This document shows, in pieces, positions 8,334 through 17,321 of a stretch of DNA of 64,000 nt. Both the position numbers and the translations under genes were made by a program. The DNA is taken from NCBI GenBank assembly GCA_913064945.1, contig CAJYAN010000016.1, positions 1-64,000 on the forward strand. The letters run 5' to 3'. The notes below the pieces were generated by a model that was not told the DNA's origin, made no database searches, and saw only the letters and a program-made list of their open reading frames with translations. This stretch comes from an uncultured Gammaproteobacteria bacterium (GTDB taxonomy: Bacteria; Pseudomonadota; Gammaproteobacteria; UBA6429; Thiohalophilaceae). Numbering within the stretch: position 1 is the first letter of the stretch; each line of letters starts with the position of its first letter.

Positions 8334-9034
8334 CGCTGCCACAGAAGGATAACGACAAGGAAACCGAGCGACTCATTGTACGTTATCTGCGTGACCATCC
8401 AGATTTTTTTGAGTCACACCTCGACCTGCTGGCCGACATGATCCTGACCCACGAATCCGGTCAGGCCGTCTCCCTGATTGAGCGTCAGGTCACGATTCTT
8501 CGCGAGCAAAAAGACCAGCATAAGGGCAGACTCAAACAGTTGATCCAGGCGGCGGAGCAAAATGAAGGTGTAAGCCAAAAGGTCAATACCCTGGTATTGA
8601 AGCTACTAGACGCCAGGAGCCTCGGCGAAATCATCGATTTAATCCCGGAAACCCTGCTCGACAACTTTAATGTCGATGCCGTGGTACTGCGTCTGTTCAA
8701 GACCGATCACCCTGACATCAAGGCCCACCCGGAAGTCTCTGACTGGAATCAACAAATCATGGGTGCCTTCGAGAGAGTCATTGCCAGCCGCCGGCCGATT
8801 TGTGGCCACTTTAAAGCCGATCAGCTCGAAGCACTGTTCCAGAACAGCGCCGAAAAAATACACTCTGCGGCGATGATCCCGCTGGTCAGTGGTCCCGATG
8901 ACACCGCCTGTATTGGCCTGCTGGCTATCGGTAGCAGTGACCCCAATCGTTTTCGCGCCGAAATGGGCACCCTGTTTCTGACCTACCTCGGCCAGGTCAT
9001 CACCCGTATCATGAGACTACACCTGACGGCCTAG
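8330..9034 (+). CDS. DUF484 family protein
   Basis: 234 residues. An N-terminal stretch typical of the family ([19 protein letters not shown]) is followed by a short predicted coiled-coil (about 50-85) and a GAF-like C-terminal half. DUF484 proteins are nearly always between dapF and xerC, as here, and their role is unknown. It overlaps dapF by 4 bases and is followed by xerC after 2 bases. Confidence 0.92.
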   Translation: MTLPQKDNDKETERLIVRYLRDHPDFFESHLDLLADMILTHESGQAVSLIERQVTILREQKDQHKGRLKQLIQAAEQNEGVSQKVNTLVLKLLDARSLGEIIDLIPETLLDNFNVDAVVLRLFKTDHPDIKAHPEVSDWNQQIMGAFERVIASRRPICGHFKADQLEALFQNSAEKIHSAAMIPLVSGPDDTACIGLLAIGSSDPNRFRAEMGTLFLTYLGQVITRIMRLHLTA

Positions 9035-9036
9035 CC

Positions 9037-9948
9037 ATGCAGGACACCGAATCCCAATGGCTCGACCGCTTTTTAGATAAACTCAAGTACGAACGCCAAT
9101 GCTCACCACATACCCTCAAAAATTACCAGCGCGACCTGCAACAATTTATTGCCTATCTCGATGAACAAAAGATTTCACAATGGCGTCAGGTCGATGATGA
9201 ATCTGTGCGCCGCTATATCGGTCAGCGCCATCGTCGAGGCAGCAGCGCCGGGTCCGTGCAACGGCTGTTGTCATCCCTGCGCAGTTTTTTAGACTTTCTG
9301 GTTATTGAAAATCAGCTCAAGGTCAACGTCGCCAGGGACGTGCGCGGACCCAAGGCCGGTCGCAAACTGCCACAAACGCTGGATGTCGATCAGGTCAATC
9401 TACTCCTCAACTTCCAAACCGATTCGGCCGATGCCCTACGCGACAAGGCCTTTATGGAGCTGTTCTATTCCTCCGGGCTGCGTCTGTCGGAACTGGAAAA
9501 GCTTAACGTTGAACATATCAATACAGATGAGGCGATTGTCCGCATCATCAAGGGAAAAGGCAGTAAGGATCGCAATATACCTGTTGGAAAAAAGGCGATA
9601 ATGGCGCTATATGAATGGCTAACCGTGCGTGAATTATGGCTTACTGACCTGACCGAAAATGCCCTGTTTATAGACGACAAAGGCATCCGCCTCAATGGCA
9701 ATCGTATACGCAATCGCATCAAACAACGCGCCCGACAACAGGGCCTTAGTGAGCGCGTCTATCCTCATTTACTAAGACACTCCTTTGCCAGCCATGTCCT
9801 GGAATCGAGTAGTGACTTGCGAGCCGTACAGGAGATGCTCGGGCATGTGGATATCTCGACGACGCAAATTTACACCCATCTTGATTTCCAGCACCTGACC
9901 AGGGTGTATGACAAGACACATCCTCGGGCGAAGAAAAAGCCAGCCTAA
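9037..9948 (+). CDS. xerC: Tyrosine recombinase XerC
   Basis: 303 residues. The N-terminal SAM-like core-binding domain is about 1-95 and the catalytic domain about 110-300, with Arg149 (SSGLRLSEL), His244 and Arg247 (HLLRH), His270 (LGHV) and nucleophile Tyr279 (IYTHLDF). With XerD it resolves chromosome dimers at dif under FtsK control. The operon position after dapF and DUF484 marks it as the housekeeping XerC, not a phage or integron integrase. Confidence 0.95.
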   Translation: MQDTESQWLDRFLDKLKYERQCSPHTLKNYQRDLQQFIAYLDEQKISQWRQVDDESVRRYIGQRHRRGSSAGSVQRLLSSLRSFLDFLVIENQLKVNVARDVRGPKAGRKLPQTLDVDQVNLLLNFQTDSADALRDKAFMELFYSSGLRLSELEKLNVEHINTDEAIVRIIKGKGSKDRNIPVGKKAIMALYEWLTVRELWLTDLTENALFIDDKGIRLNGNRIRNRIKQRARQQGLSERVYPHLLRHSFASHVLESSSDLRAVQEMLGHVDISTTQIYTHLDFQHLTRVYDKTHPRAKKKPA

Positions 9949-10347
9949 ATATCACCTGGGATGAGCCTGGCGAGCCCCAACAGCGGTAGTCAATATTGTC
10001 GTTACTGGGTCACGCGTTGTTTAATCCTGCCTACGGGCTAGATTGTTTGTTGAGCTATATATGTCTCAAAGAGAATAGAATCGATTGGCCATTAGTATCG
10101 CCCTGAAATTTACTGGATTTTTTGCTATAAGCTGCGAACTTTCCTGTATGAACTTGTCTTTATATCAGCCAAAGTACTTCGTGTAATATTAATAAGGTAT
10201 AACATGGCGGTTTACCGTCATTATTTAACACTCGGAATAAAAATATGCCGTATGTAGCTGGTCCATCAATAAACCGCCGTGGCCACCTTCAATTGCTGAG
10301 TTCAGCGTGCAAAAAATTGGCCCTGACGCGTAACCTGACCATACAGG
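9949..10347. other. 399-base gap without a gene
   Basis: No reading frame beyond 17 codons looks real. The only structure I see is a near-perfect inverted pair, GGCGGTTTA near 10206 and TAAACCGCC near 10267 (extended arms about 12 of 13 matching), about 80 bases before the exporter operon. It could be a leader hairpin or operator. No convincing promoter hexamers or terminator were found. Confidence 0.4.
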
Positions 10348-11085
10348 ATGGATATTTCATTGAATCCCGGCACTGAAGACCTTATCGCTGTTCGTTGCTG
10401 TGATGTGACCAAGACCTATGGTAGCGGGACAGCGAAAGTCTCTGCCCTGCGTGGCATCAACCTGGATGTATATCGCGGCGAATTACTGATGCTGGTTGGT
10501 CCCTCCGGCTGTGGTAAGACCACGCTGATCTCCATTATTTCGGCTATTTTGCAACAGGACGCGGGCCGCTGCGAAGTACTTGGTCGTGACCTCACTACTC
10601 TTGAACAGGAAGAGAAAGATCAGTTTCGCGGTGCCTCTATTGGTTTTGTTTTTCAGGTATTCAATTTATTCCCTGCCCTGACGGCGTTGGAGAATGTTGC
10701 CGTACCGTTATTAATTAAAGGTGTCGCCTATAAGTCCTCACTGGCTCAGGCACAAACACTTCTTGATTCTGTAGGCCTGGCCTCTCGAGCAGATGCCTTC
10801 CCCGGGCAGCTTAGCGGTGGACAACAGCAACGTGTCGCCATTGCGCGTGCCCTTGTCCACAACCCAGAACTGATTGTCTGCGATGAGCCGACGAGCAGTC
10901 TTGACCATAAAACCGGACATGAAATGATGAACCTCCTTGGTGATATTGCACATCGTTCAGACAAGACCCTGATCATCGTAACCCATGATAATCGTATTCT
11001 GGAGTTTGCAGACCGTATCGCGCACATGGAAGATGGTAGAATTACAGACATCGGCACAGGCAAAGCACGGGGGCAATTGCTATGA
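10348..11085 (+). CDS. ABC exporter ATPase (DevA/MacB/LolD type)
   Basis: 245 residues with Walker A GPSGCGKTT, Q-loop FVFQVFNLFPALT, signature LSGGQQQR, Walker B LIVCDEPTSSLD and switch His in IVTHD. This subfamily powers FtsX-fold permeases that work with a periplasmic adaptor. It overlaps the adaptor gene by 4 bases. The order ATPase-adaptor-permease is compact and the three genes form one transcription unit. The substrate is unknown. Confidence 0.93.
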   Translation: MDISLNPGTEDLIAVRCCDVTKTYGSGTAKVSALRGINLDVYRGELLMLVGPSGCGKTTLISIISAILQQDAGRCEVLGRDLTTLEQEEKDQFRGASIGFVFQVFNLFPALTALENVAVPLLIKGVAYKSSLAQAQTLLDSVGLASRADAFPGQLSGGQQQRVAIARALVHNPELIVCDEPTSSLDHKTGHEMMNLLGDIAHRSDKTLIIVTHDNRILEFADRIAHMEDGRITDIGTGKARGQLL

Positions 11086-12002
11086 AACGTACCTATATCC
11101 TGCCTTTGGTAGCTCTCGCCGGTATCGGTATGGCCATTGTCGCAATCATTAATAGTAATAATCCCAGCAACATTAAGACCCAGGGCATCTTACAGTATCA
11201 GTCTCCTTTCGATTCATATGTGGCTGGTGCTGGTATTGTTGAAGCCACTACCGGCAACATTTCCATCGGTACACCCGTGTCAGGCATCGTTATGGCGATC
11301 TATGTGAAGGTTGGTGCTCATGTAAAGGCCGGCGATCCACTATTCAAGATTGATGACCGTGACCTTCAGGCCCGGCTCCTGACGGCAAAGGCGAAGGTAA
11401 ATGAGGCCACCGCCGCTTTACAAAAACCAAAACATCGCCTTGCACACGCCGACCAGTTGATTAAACGCGATCCCCGTGCAATCAGTGTGCAGGACATTAG
11501 TGACCTTCATGATGAGTCAGCACAGTCCGAGGCCATGCTTGCACTGGCCAAAGCACAGCTTGAGCAAATTCAGTTAGAGATCAAACGTCATACGGTGCGC
11601 GCCCCTCTGGACGGTGAGATACTACAATTAAGGATGCGCTTAGGTGAATTCATTGAAGGTAGTAGTACTGCCCCGCCATTACTGATACTGGGTGGTAACA
11701 AGAGGATGAATTTGCGCGTCGATGTGGATGAAAGTGATGCCTGGCGAATTCAACCTGATACAAATGCAGTCGCCTTCGTACGTGGACACCCGGAACTGAA
11801 AATACCATTACACTATGAATATATTGAGCCAAAAATCATTCCCAAGACCTCATTGACGGGACAGAGCACAGAACGAACCGATACTCGCGTCTTGCAGGTT
11901 ATCTATAGTTTTAAACTCGGTGCTTTTCCTGTTTATATCGGCCAGCAAATGGATGTCTTTATTCAGGCCGCAGCCAGCAATTTTAGTAAAACCAAACCCT
12001 AG
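11082..12002 (+). CDS. HlyD/DevB-like periplasmic adaptor subunit
   Basis: 306 residues with one N-terminal membrane anchor (about 5-23). The first biotinyl-lipoyl half is GTPVSGIVMAIYVKVGAHV, followed by a helical hairpin (about 100-165), the second lipoyl half TVRAPLDGEILQLRMRLGE and a beta-barrel region. Membrane fusion proteins of this kind join an inner-membrane permease to an outer-membrane channel. The helical hairpin is short. The stop codon directly abuts the permease ATG. No TolC-like gene is in the window. Confidence 0.9.
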   Translation: MKRTYILPLVALAGIGMAIVAIINSNNPSNIKTQGILQYQSPFDSYVAGAGIVEATTGNISIGTPVSGIVMAIYVKVGAHVKAGDPLFKIDDRDLQARLLTAKAKVNEATAALQKPKHRLAHADQLIKRDPRAISVQDISDLHDESAQSEAMLALAKAQLEQIQLEIKRHTVRAPLDGEILQLRMRLGEFIEGSSTAPPLLILGGNKRMNLRVDVDESDAWRIQPDTNAVAFVRGHPELKIPLHYEYIEPKIIPKTSLTGQSTERTDTRVLQVIYSFKLGAFPVYIGQQMDVFIQAAASNFSKTKP

Positions 12003-13196
12003 ATGTTTTATGTCGCCTTGAAAATGTTAATGGGTGATCGGGCCAAATACCTCGGTTTACTTCTGGGAATTTCATTCACCGCCTTCCTGGTAACATTTGC
12101 GGGCTGCTATTTTGCCGGTTTCATGACACGCGGGTTTGCCTTGATCTCTGAAAATAGTTCCGCCGATGTCTGGGTAATGAATCCAGCTGTCGATTCTGCC
12201 GCCCTGACCACCAACATGCCAGACTCGGCACTGCAACGGGTTCGTAGTGTTGAAGGGGTGCAACACGCCGTACCCCTGATGTTGGGTGATGTCGATGTCC
12301 ATTTTCCAAATGGTCGTTTTCAATCGTTCCAGGTCATCGGCGTAGATAATGCTACCTTGGCAGGCGCCCCCTTCCTGGTCAATGGCGCTTCGCCTGAGGT
12401 ATTAAGGGCACCCGATGCGGTCATCGTTGATGCGGGGGGCACCAGCGGGAAACTACAAACACCGCTGCGGAAGATAGATCAGTGGCCACATGATGGTGTC
12501 CATCTCGATGTGCCGACGCGTGAGCTGATGCCGGGTGATGAGCTTTTGGCCAATGGTCGTCGTATTGTGGTCGAGGGGCGTTCGAAAACGATCCCTAGAT
12601 TTCCGCCGCGGCCACTCCTCTATACGACATACTCAAATGCTGCACGAATACTTCCGGCGGCAATGAATTTATTAACTTTTGTCATGGTTTCCAGGCAACC
12701 CGGTATCTCTGCCCACCAACTGGCGCAGCGTATCGAGCAAAGAACTGGCCTGCGTGCACGAACAACGGATGATTTTAAAAAAGATACTGTACGCTGGTAT
12801 CTTATCAACTCCGAAGATGTTGGGGATATAGTTACCATGCTGGTCCTTGCCATGACCGTGGGCTTCGGTGTGACCGGTGTCATGCTCTACATGTTTACCT
12901 ATGAAAATCTGCGACAATACGCTGTCCTCAAGGCGATGGGGACATCCAGACGTACGCTCTTGTCCATGATTTTTTTCCAGGCAAGTGTCTGTGCATTTTT
13001 GGGAGCAGGCATCGGGATTGGTCTGTGCGCACTTATCGGCGCAGGCGCCGCCACAATAGATTTCCCGTTTCGCATGATGTGGTTTACACCGCTTTTGGGC
13101 GTACTGGGAGTGCTCATCATCAGTCTCGCCGCTGCGTTGATCAGTATACGACCCGTACTCACGCTGGAGCCCGGTGTGGTGTTTTCAGGTCGATAG
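12003..13196 (+). CDS. FtsX-family ABC permease (DevC-like)
   Basis: 397 residues. One membrane helix is at about 15-38, followed by a large periplasmic MacB-type core (about 40-265) and three C-terminal helices at about 275-300, 325-350 and 362-385. The sequence YAVLKAMGTSRRTLL is the typical FtsX coupling segment. The architecture matches DevC and MacB-like mechanotransmission permeases. The start ATG follows the adaptor stop without a gap, so translation is probably coupled. Confidence 0.92.
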   Translation: MFYVALKMLMGDRAKYLGLLLGISFTAFLVTFAGCYFAGFMTRGFALISENSSADVWVMNPAVDSAALTTNMPDSALQRVRSVEGVQHAVPLMLGDVDVHFPNGRFQSFQVIGVDNATLAGAPFLVNGASPEVLRAPDAVIVDAGGTSGKLQTPLRKIDQWPHDGVHLDVPTRELMPGDELLANGRRIVVEGRSKTIPRFPPRPLLYTTYSNAARILPAAMNLLTFVMVSRQPGISAHQLAQRIEQRTGLRARTTDDFKKDTVRWYLINSEDVGDIVTMLVLAMTVGFGVTGVMLYMFTYENLRQYAVLKAMGTSRRTLLSMIFFQASVCAFLGAGIGIGLCALIGAGAATIDFPFRMMWFTPLLGVLGVLIISLAAALISIRPVLTLEPGVVFSGR

Positions 13197-13553
13197 TGGT
13201 TTGAAGAGAAACGACCTAGCTCGTCACCAATCCAGATGTCCTTGCGATAAGCACTGACACATTTTTATTTCCTGGCGCACACAGTTTACTGAGGTTGGCA
13301 TAATAATGCCGCTGCGTATTGGTCAATCAAAGATCACTGTGACGACCCACCCTCACATTTTCCAGCAACGCTTGCTACGGAATTTTCGGCGACTTATGAG
13401 AGCGATCTCTAGCATATAAGTTGCAATGCAATAGCTGTCATGCGACAGCTCTATTCTGTCTGTCAACGTTTCACTTTCCACCAATATCACAAGAATCGGG
13501 TGGCAACGGTCGATGTGCGCTGCAATAATAGCCTGCCACAAACAGGATGATTT
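13197..13553. other. 357-base gap without a gene
   Basis: No credible reading frame on either strand. The one clear element is the palindrome AGCTGTC-ATGC-GACAGCT at 13433-13450 (7+4+7, perfect), about 100 bases before the EamA gene. It is not followed by a T-run, so it is more likely an operator than a terminator. Confidence 0.4.
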
Positions 13554-14447
13554 ATGAGCCTTGCCGACGTTCTCAGACTATTAACTCTCGCCGCTATCTG
13601 GGGTGGCTCGTTCCTGTTTACACGCATCACGGCACCGGTACTGGGGCCGGTAATCCTGATCGAGAGCCGCGTTAGTCTCGCTGTAATATTTCTTTTTTTT
13701 GTCGCCAGAGCCCTGCATAAACCACTCAACGTCAGGCAACACTGGCGGCACTATCTGATTCTTGGCACCTTTAATGCCGCGCTGCCTTTTCTACTCTTCG
13801 CCTATGCGGCGCAGACACTGCCTGCCGCGGCACTGTCGATTCTGAATGCCACCTCACCCATCTGGGGCGCTCTCATTGGTGCCGTATGGCTACGCCATAA
13901 ATTAACGGTCCGGACGGTGCTGGGATTAGGCTTAGGTATTTTCGGTGTCGGCCTTGTGGTAGGTATTGACCATTTAACCGCACAGAAAGGCGCCAGTATG
14001 GCAATCGCCGCGGCACTGCTGGCCACTCTTTGCTACGGCATTACCACCAATTATGTCAAAACCGCAAAGGCGGTGGATGGTTTTTCCAATGCACATGGTG
14101 CCATGTGGGCAGCCACCATAGTCATCGCCCCCGCGGTGCCCTTTGCCTCGGTCAGCACACCACCAGACCTCGGTATTTTACTGGCCGTACTCGCCTTAGG
14201 TGTTATCTGTACCGGTATGGCTTTTTTACTCTATTTCCGCCTGATACATAATATCGGCGCGACGTCGGCACTGACTGTGACGTTTCTGGTTCCCGTCTTT
14301 GGTATTTTGTGGGGTCATCTTTTTCTACATGAGATCATTACTCTGGCGATGATCCTTGGCTCCGGCTTTGTCATAGTCGGCACATCTTTAGCTACCGGTT
14401 TTCATCCGTCTGTCTTGTTTCAACGCAAGGTGAGCCGCGATGCGTAA
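13554..14447 (+). CDS. EamA (DMT superfamily) transporter
   Basis: 297 residues, strongly hydrophobic, with about ten membrane helices in two repeated EamA halves. The first half has WGGSFLFTRI and the second YGITTNYVK. Members export amino acids, metabolites or drugs, and the substrate cannot be deduced. Its end overlaps the AraC-MGMT gene by 8 bases, suggesting joint expression with a DNA alkylation repair function. Confidence 0.9.
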   Translation: MSLADVLRLLTLAAIWGGSFLFTRITAPVLGPVILIESRVSLAVIFLFFVARALHKPLNVRQHWRHYLILGTFNAALPFLLFAYAAQTLPAAALSILNATSPIWGALIGAVWLRHKLTVRTVLGLGLGIFGVGLVVGIDHLTAQKGASMAIAAALLATLCYGITTNYVKTAKAVDGFSNAHGAMWAATIVIAPAVPFASVSTPPDLGILLAVLALGVICTGMAFLLYFRLIHNIGATSALTVTFLVPVFGILWGHLFLHEIITLAMILGSGFVIVGTSLATGFHPSVLFQRKVSRDA

Positions 14448-15318
14448 TTCCCTTGCAGATCAGGCACGTCAATATGACATGGTCGCACGCGCGATTAACT
14501 ACATACGAAACAATCCTCACCAGCAACCGTCACTTAAAGATATCGCTGCAAATATCGGCCTGAGTGAGTTTCACTTACAAAAAATTTTTTCTGAATGGGC
14601 CGGCATTTCACCAAAACGATTTCTACAGTTCGTGACGAAAGAATACGCCCGCCAGGCATTACGTCACTCGGCAGACCTGTTAGCGACGTCCCATGCCGCC
14701 GGCCTGTCCAGCCCCGGACGCCTGCACGACTTGATGGTCACCTGTGAGGCCATGACACCAGGCGAAATCAAGGCTCTCGGTGCTGGTCTGGAGATCCGCT
14801 TCGGCGCTGCACCGACGCCCTTCGGTGATGCACTCATCGCCTGGACAACACGCGGTATTTGTCATCTGGGCTTTGTTGACGATGCGACACTGGACTCTGC
14901 CGTTGTCACTCTCAAACAAAATTGGCCCGCTGCAAGCTTTATCTATGACCAACAGCGGGCGTTACAAATAAGCCGTGAAATCTTCGTCCTGACGCCCTCA
15001 ACACCACCCCTGCATTTACTGTTGCGTGGCACAAACTTTCAACTAAAAGTCTGGGAGGCCCTGATTGCAATTGCACCTGGTGAGGTGCTGTCCTACTCCA
15101 AGCTCGGCCAAAAGGCCGGTATGCCAAAGGCCTGCCGCAGTATAGGCACGGCCATTGCAAAAAATAATATTGCCCTGCTCATTCCCTGCCATCGTGTCAT
15201 TCGAGATAACGGTGAAATCAGTAGCTATCGCTGGGGAGCCGATCGAAAGACCGCGCTAATTGCGTGGGAGGCGGCACAGATCGAACAAAAACGTACGGGT
15301 CAGCAGAACAACACATAA
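14440..15318 (+). CDS. AraC-type HTH fused to O6-methylguanine-DNA methyltransferase (Ada-like)
   Basis: 292 residues. An AraC helix-turn-helix occupies about 15-105 (NIGLSEFHLQKIFSEWAG), followed by an MGMT domain from about 120 with acceptor Cys250 in LLIPCHRV and the downstream SYRWGADRK. Such proteins transfer the alkyl group from O6-alkylguanine to Cys250. Compared with E. coli Ada (354 residues) it lacks the N-terminal zinc domain whose methylated Cys38 switches Ada into an activator. It may therefore sense damage differently or act only in repair. The reading frame begins inside the EamA gene. Confidence 0.92.
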   Translation: MRNSLADQARQYDMVARAINYIRNNPHQQPSLKDIAANIGLSEFHLQKIFSEWAGISPKRFLQFVTKEYARQALRHSADLLATSHAAGLSSPGRLHDLMVTCEAMTPGEIKALGAGLEIRFGAAPTPFGDALIAWTTRGICHLGFVDDATLDSAVVTLKQNWPAASFIYDQQRALQISREIFVLTPSTPPLHLLLRGTNFQLKVWEALIAIAPGEVLSYSKLGQKAGMPKACRSIGTAIAKNNIALLIPCHRVIRDNGEISSYRWGADRKTALIAWEAAQIEQKRTGQQNNT

Positions 15319-15345
15319 ATAATCCTGTGTTGCTCTGCAACGTCT

Positions 15346-15364
15346 GGTGGGTTACAGACCCACC
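15346..15364. repeat. Small perfect hairpin
   Basis: GGTGGGT-TACAG-ACCCACC, a 7-bp perfect stem, lies about 30 bases after the AraC-MGMT stop with no T-run. It may protect the mRNA end together with the terminator that follows. Confidence 0.5.
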
Positions 15365-15380
15365 CTACTTCTTATGCCTG

Positions 15381-15414
15381 GTTACTAGTCCCTACAAACT
15401 AGTAACTATTTTTT
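15381..15414 (+). terminator. Terminator of the EamA / AraC-MGMT unit
   Basis: GTTACTAGT, an 8-base loop, ACTAGTAAC, then TATTTTTT: a perfect 9-bp stem followed by a T-run on the plus strand. It overlaps the last codon and stop of the convergent M48 protease gene (stop at 15399-15401). A similar GTTACTAGT/CGAGTAAC sequence recurs around 21590-21690, so it may derive from a repeat family. Confidence 0.7.
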
Positions 15415-17318
15415 ATATACGGCGGTATTGGACAGTCCAGCGTACTACCCACGGCACGCATGAGTTCCATCTCATGTGGCGCATATTGCTGGTCCTGAGT
15501 CATCACGGCCAGGCAGGCCTTGAGCAGGCGAGGCTTTAATAGCGGCTTCAACAACGCCAGTGTATCGATCGCGGCACCAAGATTCTCAAAATCGATCTGC
15601 TGACGTGGTAACAGAATGAGATTATTAATACCAAGTTCCTTTTGTGCCGCGGCCAGTGCCGCTTTGGCCTCGTCCTTATCCTGTACACAGGCATGTATCA
15701 GCATACTGAGCAGAACATCAATCTGGTCTTTTACCGCCTCCAGCCTGGAATACTTTGCCACGTGCTTATTGGCGCGGCCGAATTGCGGGTCAAGGTGATG
15801 AAACAGGATTTTCTGTAATGACCACTCGAACAGGTCAATGCGCTTATCCGCCTGTATCAGGCTCAACAAGTTCTCTTTAAACAACTGGTATTGTGCGGTC
15901 GACAGTTGACGTAGGGCAGGCATGGCCATATCGATCAATGGTAGGCGAAACTGGATAGCCAGCTTTTTGACCATCTCATCTAGCCTGACGACTAAAGCAA
16001 AAATTCCTGTGTCACCAAATTCACGTAGACGATAAAATTGTCTCTGCCTGCCCTCCTCTTCCTGATTGATTAGCAGACAATAAATGACCGCGCGGGCACC
16101 ATAAGGCTCATGCACAGCCGCGGCAATTTCATCGGGTATGCTATTCAATAATCCTGTCGCGTAATCGAGGTGTTCAGTACTCGTCTTGCCAATCGTATTC
16201 AGCACCTGACTGGCAATGACCGTACCCATCACGGCCTTTTTCATTGCGTCGTTTCCTGCCCTCGATTGCCCCGGCGCTGTCGTCTGCTGTGCGTCATTCA
16301 CTTCCTCGGTCACCGGGACAAAGACACCATTCCACTGCGGGTCGATGCGTTTTATACGCACTTCCAATGGTGGATGGGTAGCGAATATTGATTGCAGGAA
16401 TGAGGTCACACCGGTATTGAAATAGGCATGACTCATGGAAGGTGCATCAGCGGTCTCCAGCTCCGAGCCCCGCGCATAACCGCCGATCTTTTTCAACGCA
16501 CCGGCAATACTGTCTTTGTTGCGGGTGTACTGCACGGCCGAGGCATCGGCGAGAAATTCACGCTGACGACTCACCGATGCCTTGATCAGATTGCCAAAGA
16601 AAGTACCCGCATAGCCGATCACCAGCAAGCCCAGTCCCAGGCCAAGGATCGGACCGGCATTCTTATTCGAGCCGCCTCGTGACGAGCGCAACAGAATATA
16701 GCCGATTAAACCGAGCAACAGGATGCCGTGCAGGATACAAATAAGTCGAATGTTAAGGCGCATGTCGCCGTGCAGGATATGGCTAAACTCGTGGCCGATT
16801 ACCCCCTGCAATTCATCACGCGATAAATAGGCAATAGTGCCACGGGTCACGCCAATAACCGCATCACTGGGCGTGTAGCCGGCGGCAAAGGCATTGATGC
16901 CCTCCTCCTGTTCCAGTAGATACACCGGCGGCACCGGGGTGCCGGAGGCTATGGCCATTTCCTCAACCACGTTCAAGGCCTTGCGTTCATGCAGGTCGGT
17001 CGTATCCTGGCTGATCAGGCGACCACCGAGTGATTCCGCTACCACCTTACCGCCTCCAACCAGCATCAGGGTCTTGTAGACACTGCCCGCCAGGATCACC
17101 AGACCGACCATGGCGCCGATGGTCAGGAACTGTTGCCAGTCAAACTGCGCGGTGATCACATTGAGCGTCAAACCCTCAGGACCGGGTTTCAGAATTCCAA
17201 ACAGCACCATGACCAGCAGATTGGTAATGACGATCAGACTAATGACTGCCAGACCGAAAAACACCACCAGACGCGTCGTGTTACGCTGGGCCGTTTCCTG
17301 CGACTGAAAAAAGTCCAT
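15399..17318 (-). CDS. M48 family membrane metalloprotease with long C-terminal extension
   Basis: 639 residues. Two N-terminal membrane helices (about 15-45, 65-85) precede the zinc site His176-Glu-Phe-Ser-His180 in GVIGHEFSHILHGD, and two further helices lie at about 195-245. FLADASAVQYT supplies the third zinc ligand (Glu). After the HtpX-like part (about 1-330) comes a soluble 300-residue extension of unknown fold, about twice the length of HtpX (about 290). It lies 3 bases behind lemA, and the lemA-M48 pair is recurrent in bacteria. It is probably an envelope quality-control protease. Confidence 0.9.
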   Translation of the reverse strand: MDFFQSQETAQRNTTRLVVFFGLAVISLIVITNLLVMVLFGILKPGPEGLTLNVITAQFDWQQFLTIGAMVGLVILAGSVYKTLMLVGGGKVVAESLGGRLISQDTTDLHERKALNVVEEMAIASGTPVPPVYLLEQEEGINAFAAGYTPSDAVIGVTRGTIAYLSRDELQGVIGHEFSHILHGDMRLNIRLICILHGILLLGLIGYILLRSSRGGSNKNAGPILGLGLGLLVIGYAGTFFGNLIKASVSRQREFLADASAVQYTRNKDSIAGALKKIGGYARGSELETADAPSMSHAYFNTGVTSFLQSIFATHPPLEVRIKRIDPQWNGVFVPVTEEVNDAQQTTAPGQSRAGNDAMKKAVMGTVIASQVLNTIGKTSTEHLDYATGLLNSIPDEIAAAVHEPYGARAVIYCLLINQEEEGRQRQFYRLREFGDTGIFALVVRLDEMVKKLAIQFRLPLIDMAMPALRQLSTAQYQLFKENLLSLIQADKRIDLFEWSLQKILFHHLDPQFGRANKHVAKYSRLEAVKDQIDVLLSMLIHACVQDKDEAKAALAAAQKELGINNLILLPRQQIDFENLGAAIDTLALLKPLLKPRLLKACLAVMTQDQQYAPHEMELMRAVGSTLDCPIPPYIKNSY

Positions 17319-17321
17319 GGC

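Noticed and set aside
9037-9948. Tyrosine recombinase as sign of a phage or integrative element
   Set aside because: It sits in the conserved dapF-DUF484-xerC operon and has the XerC length and motifs; no tRNA att site or phage genes are near.
10204-10257. 17-codon frame upstream of the exporter operon as leader peptide
   Set aside because: No run of a regulatory amino acid and no terminator/antiterminator pair; nothing supports attenuation.
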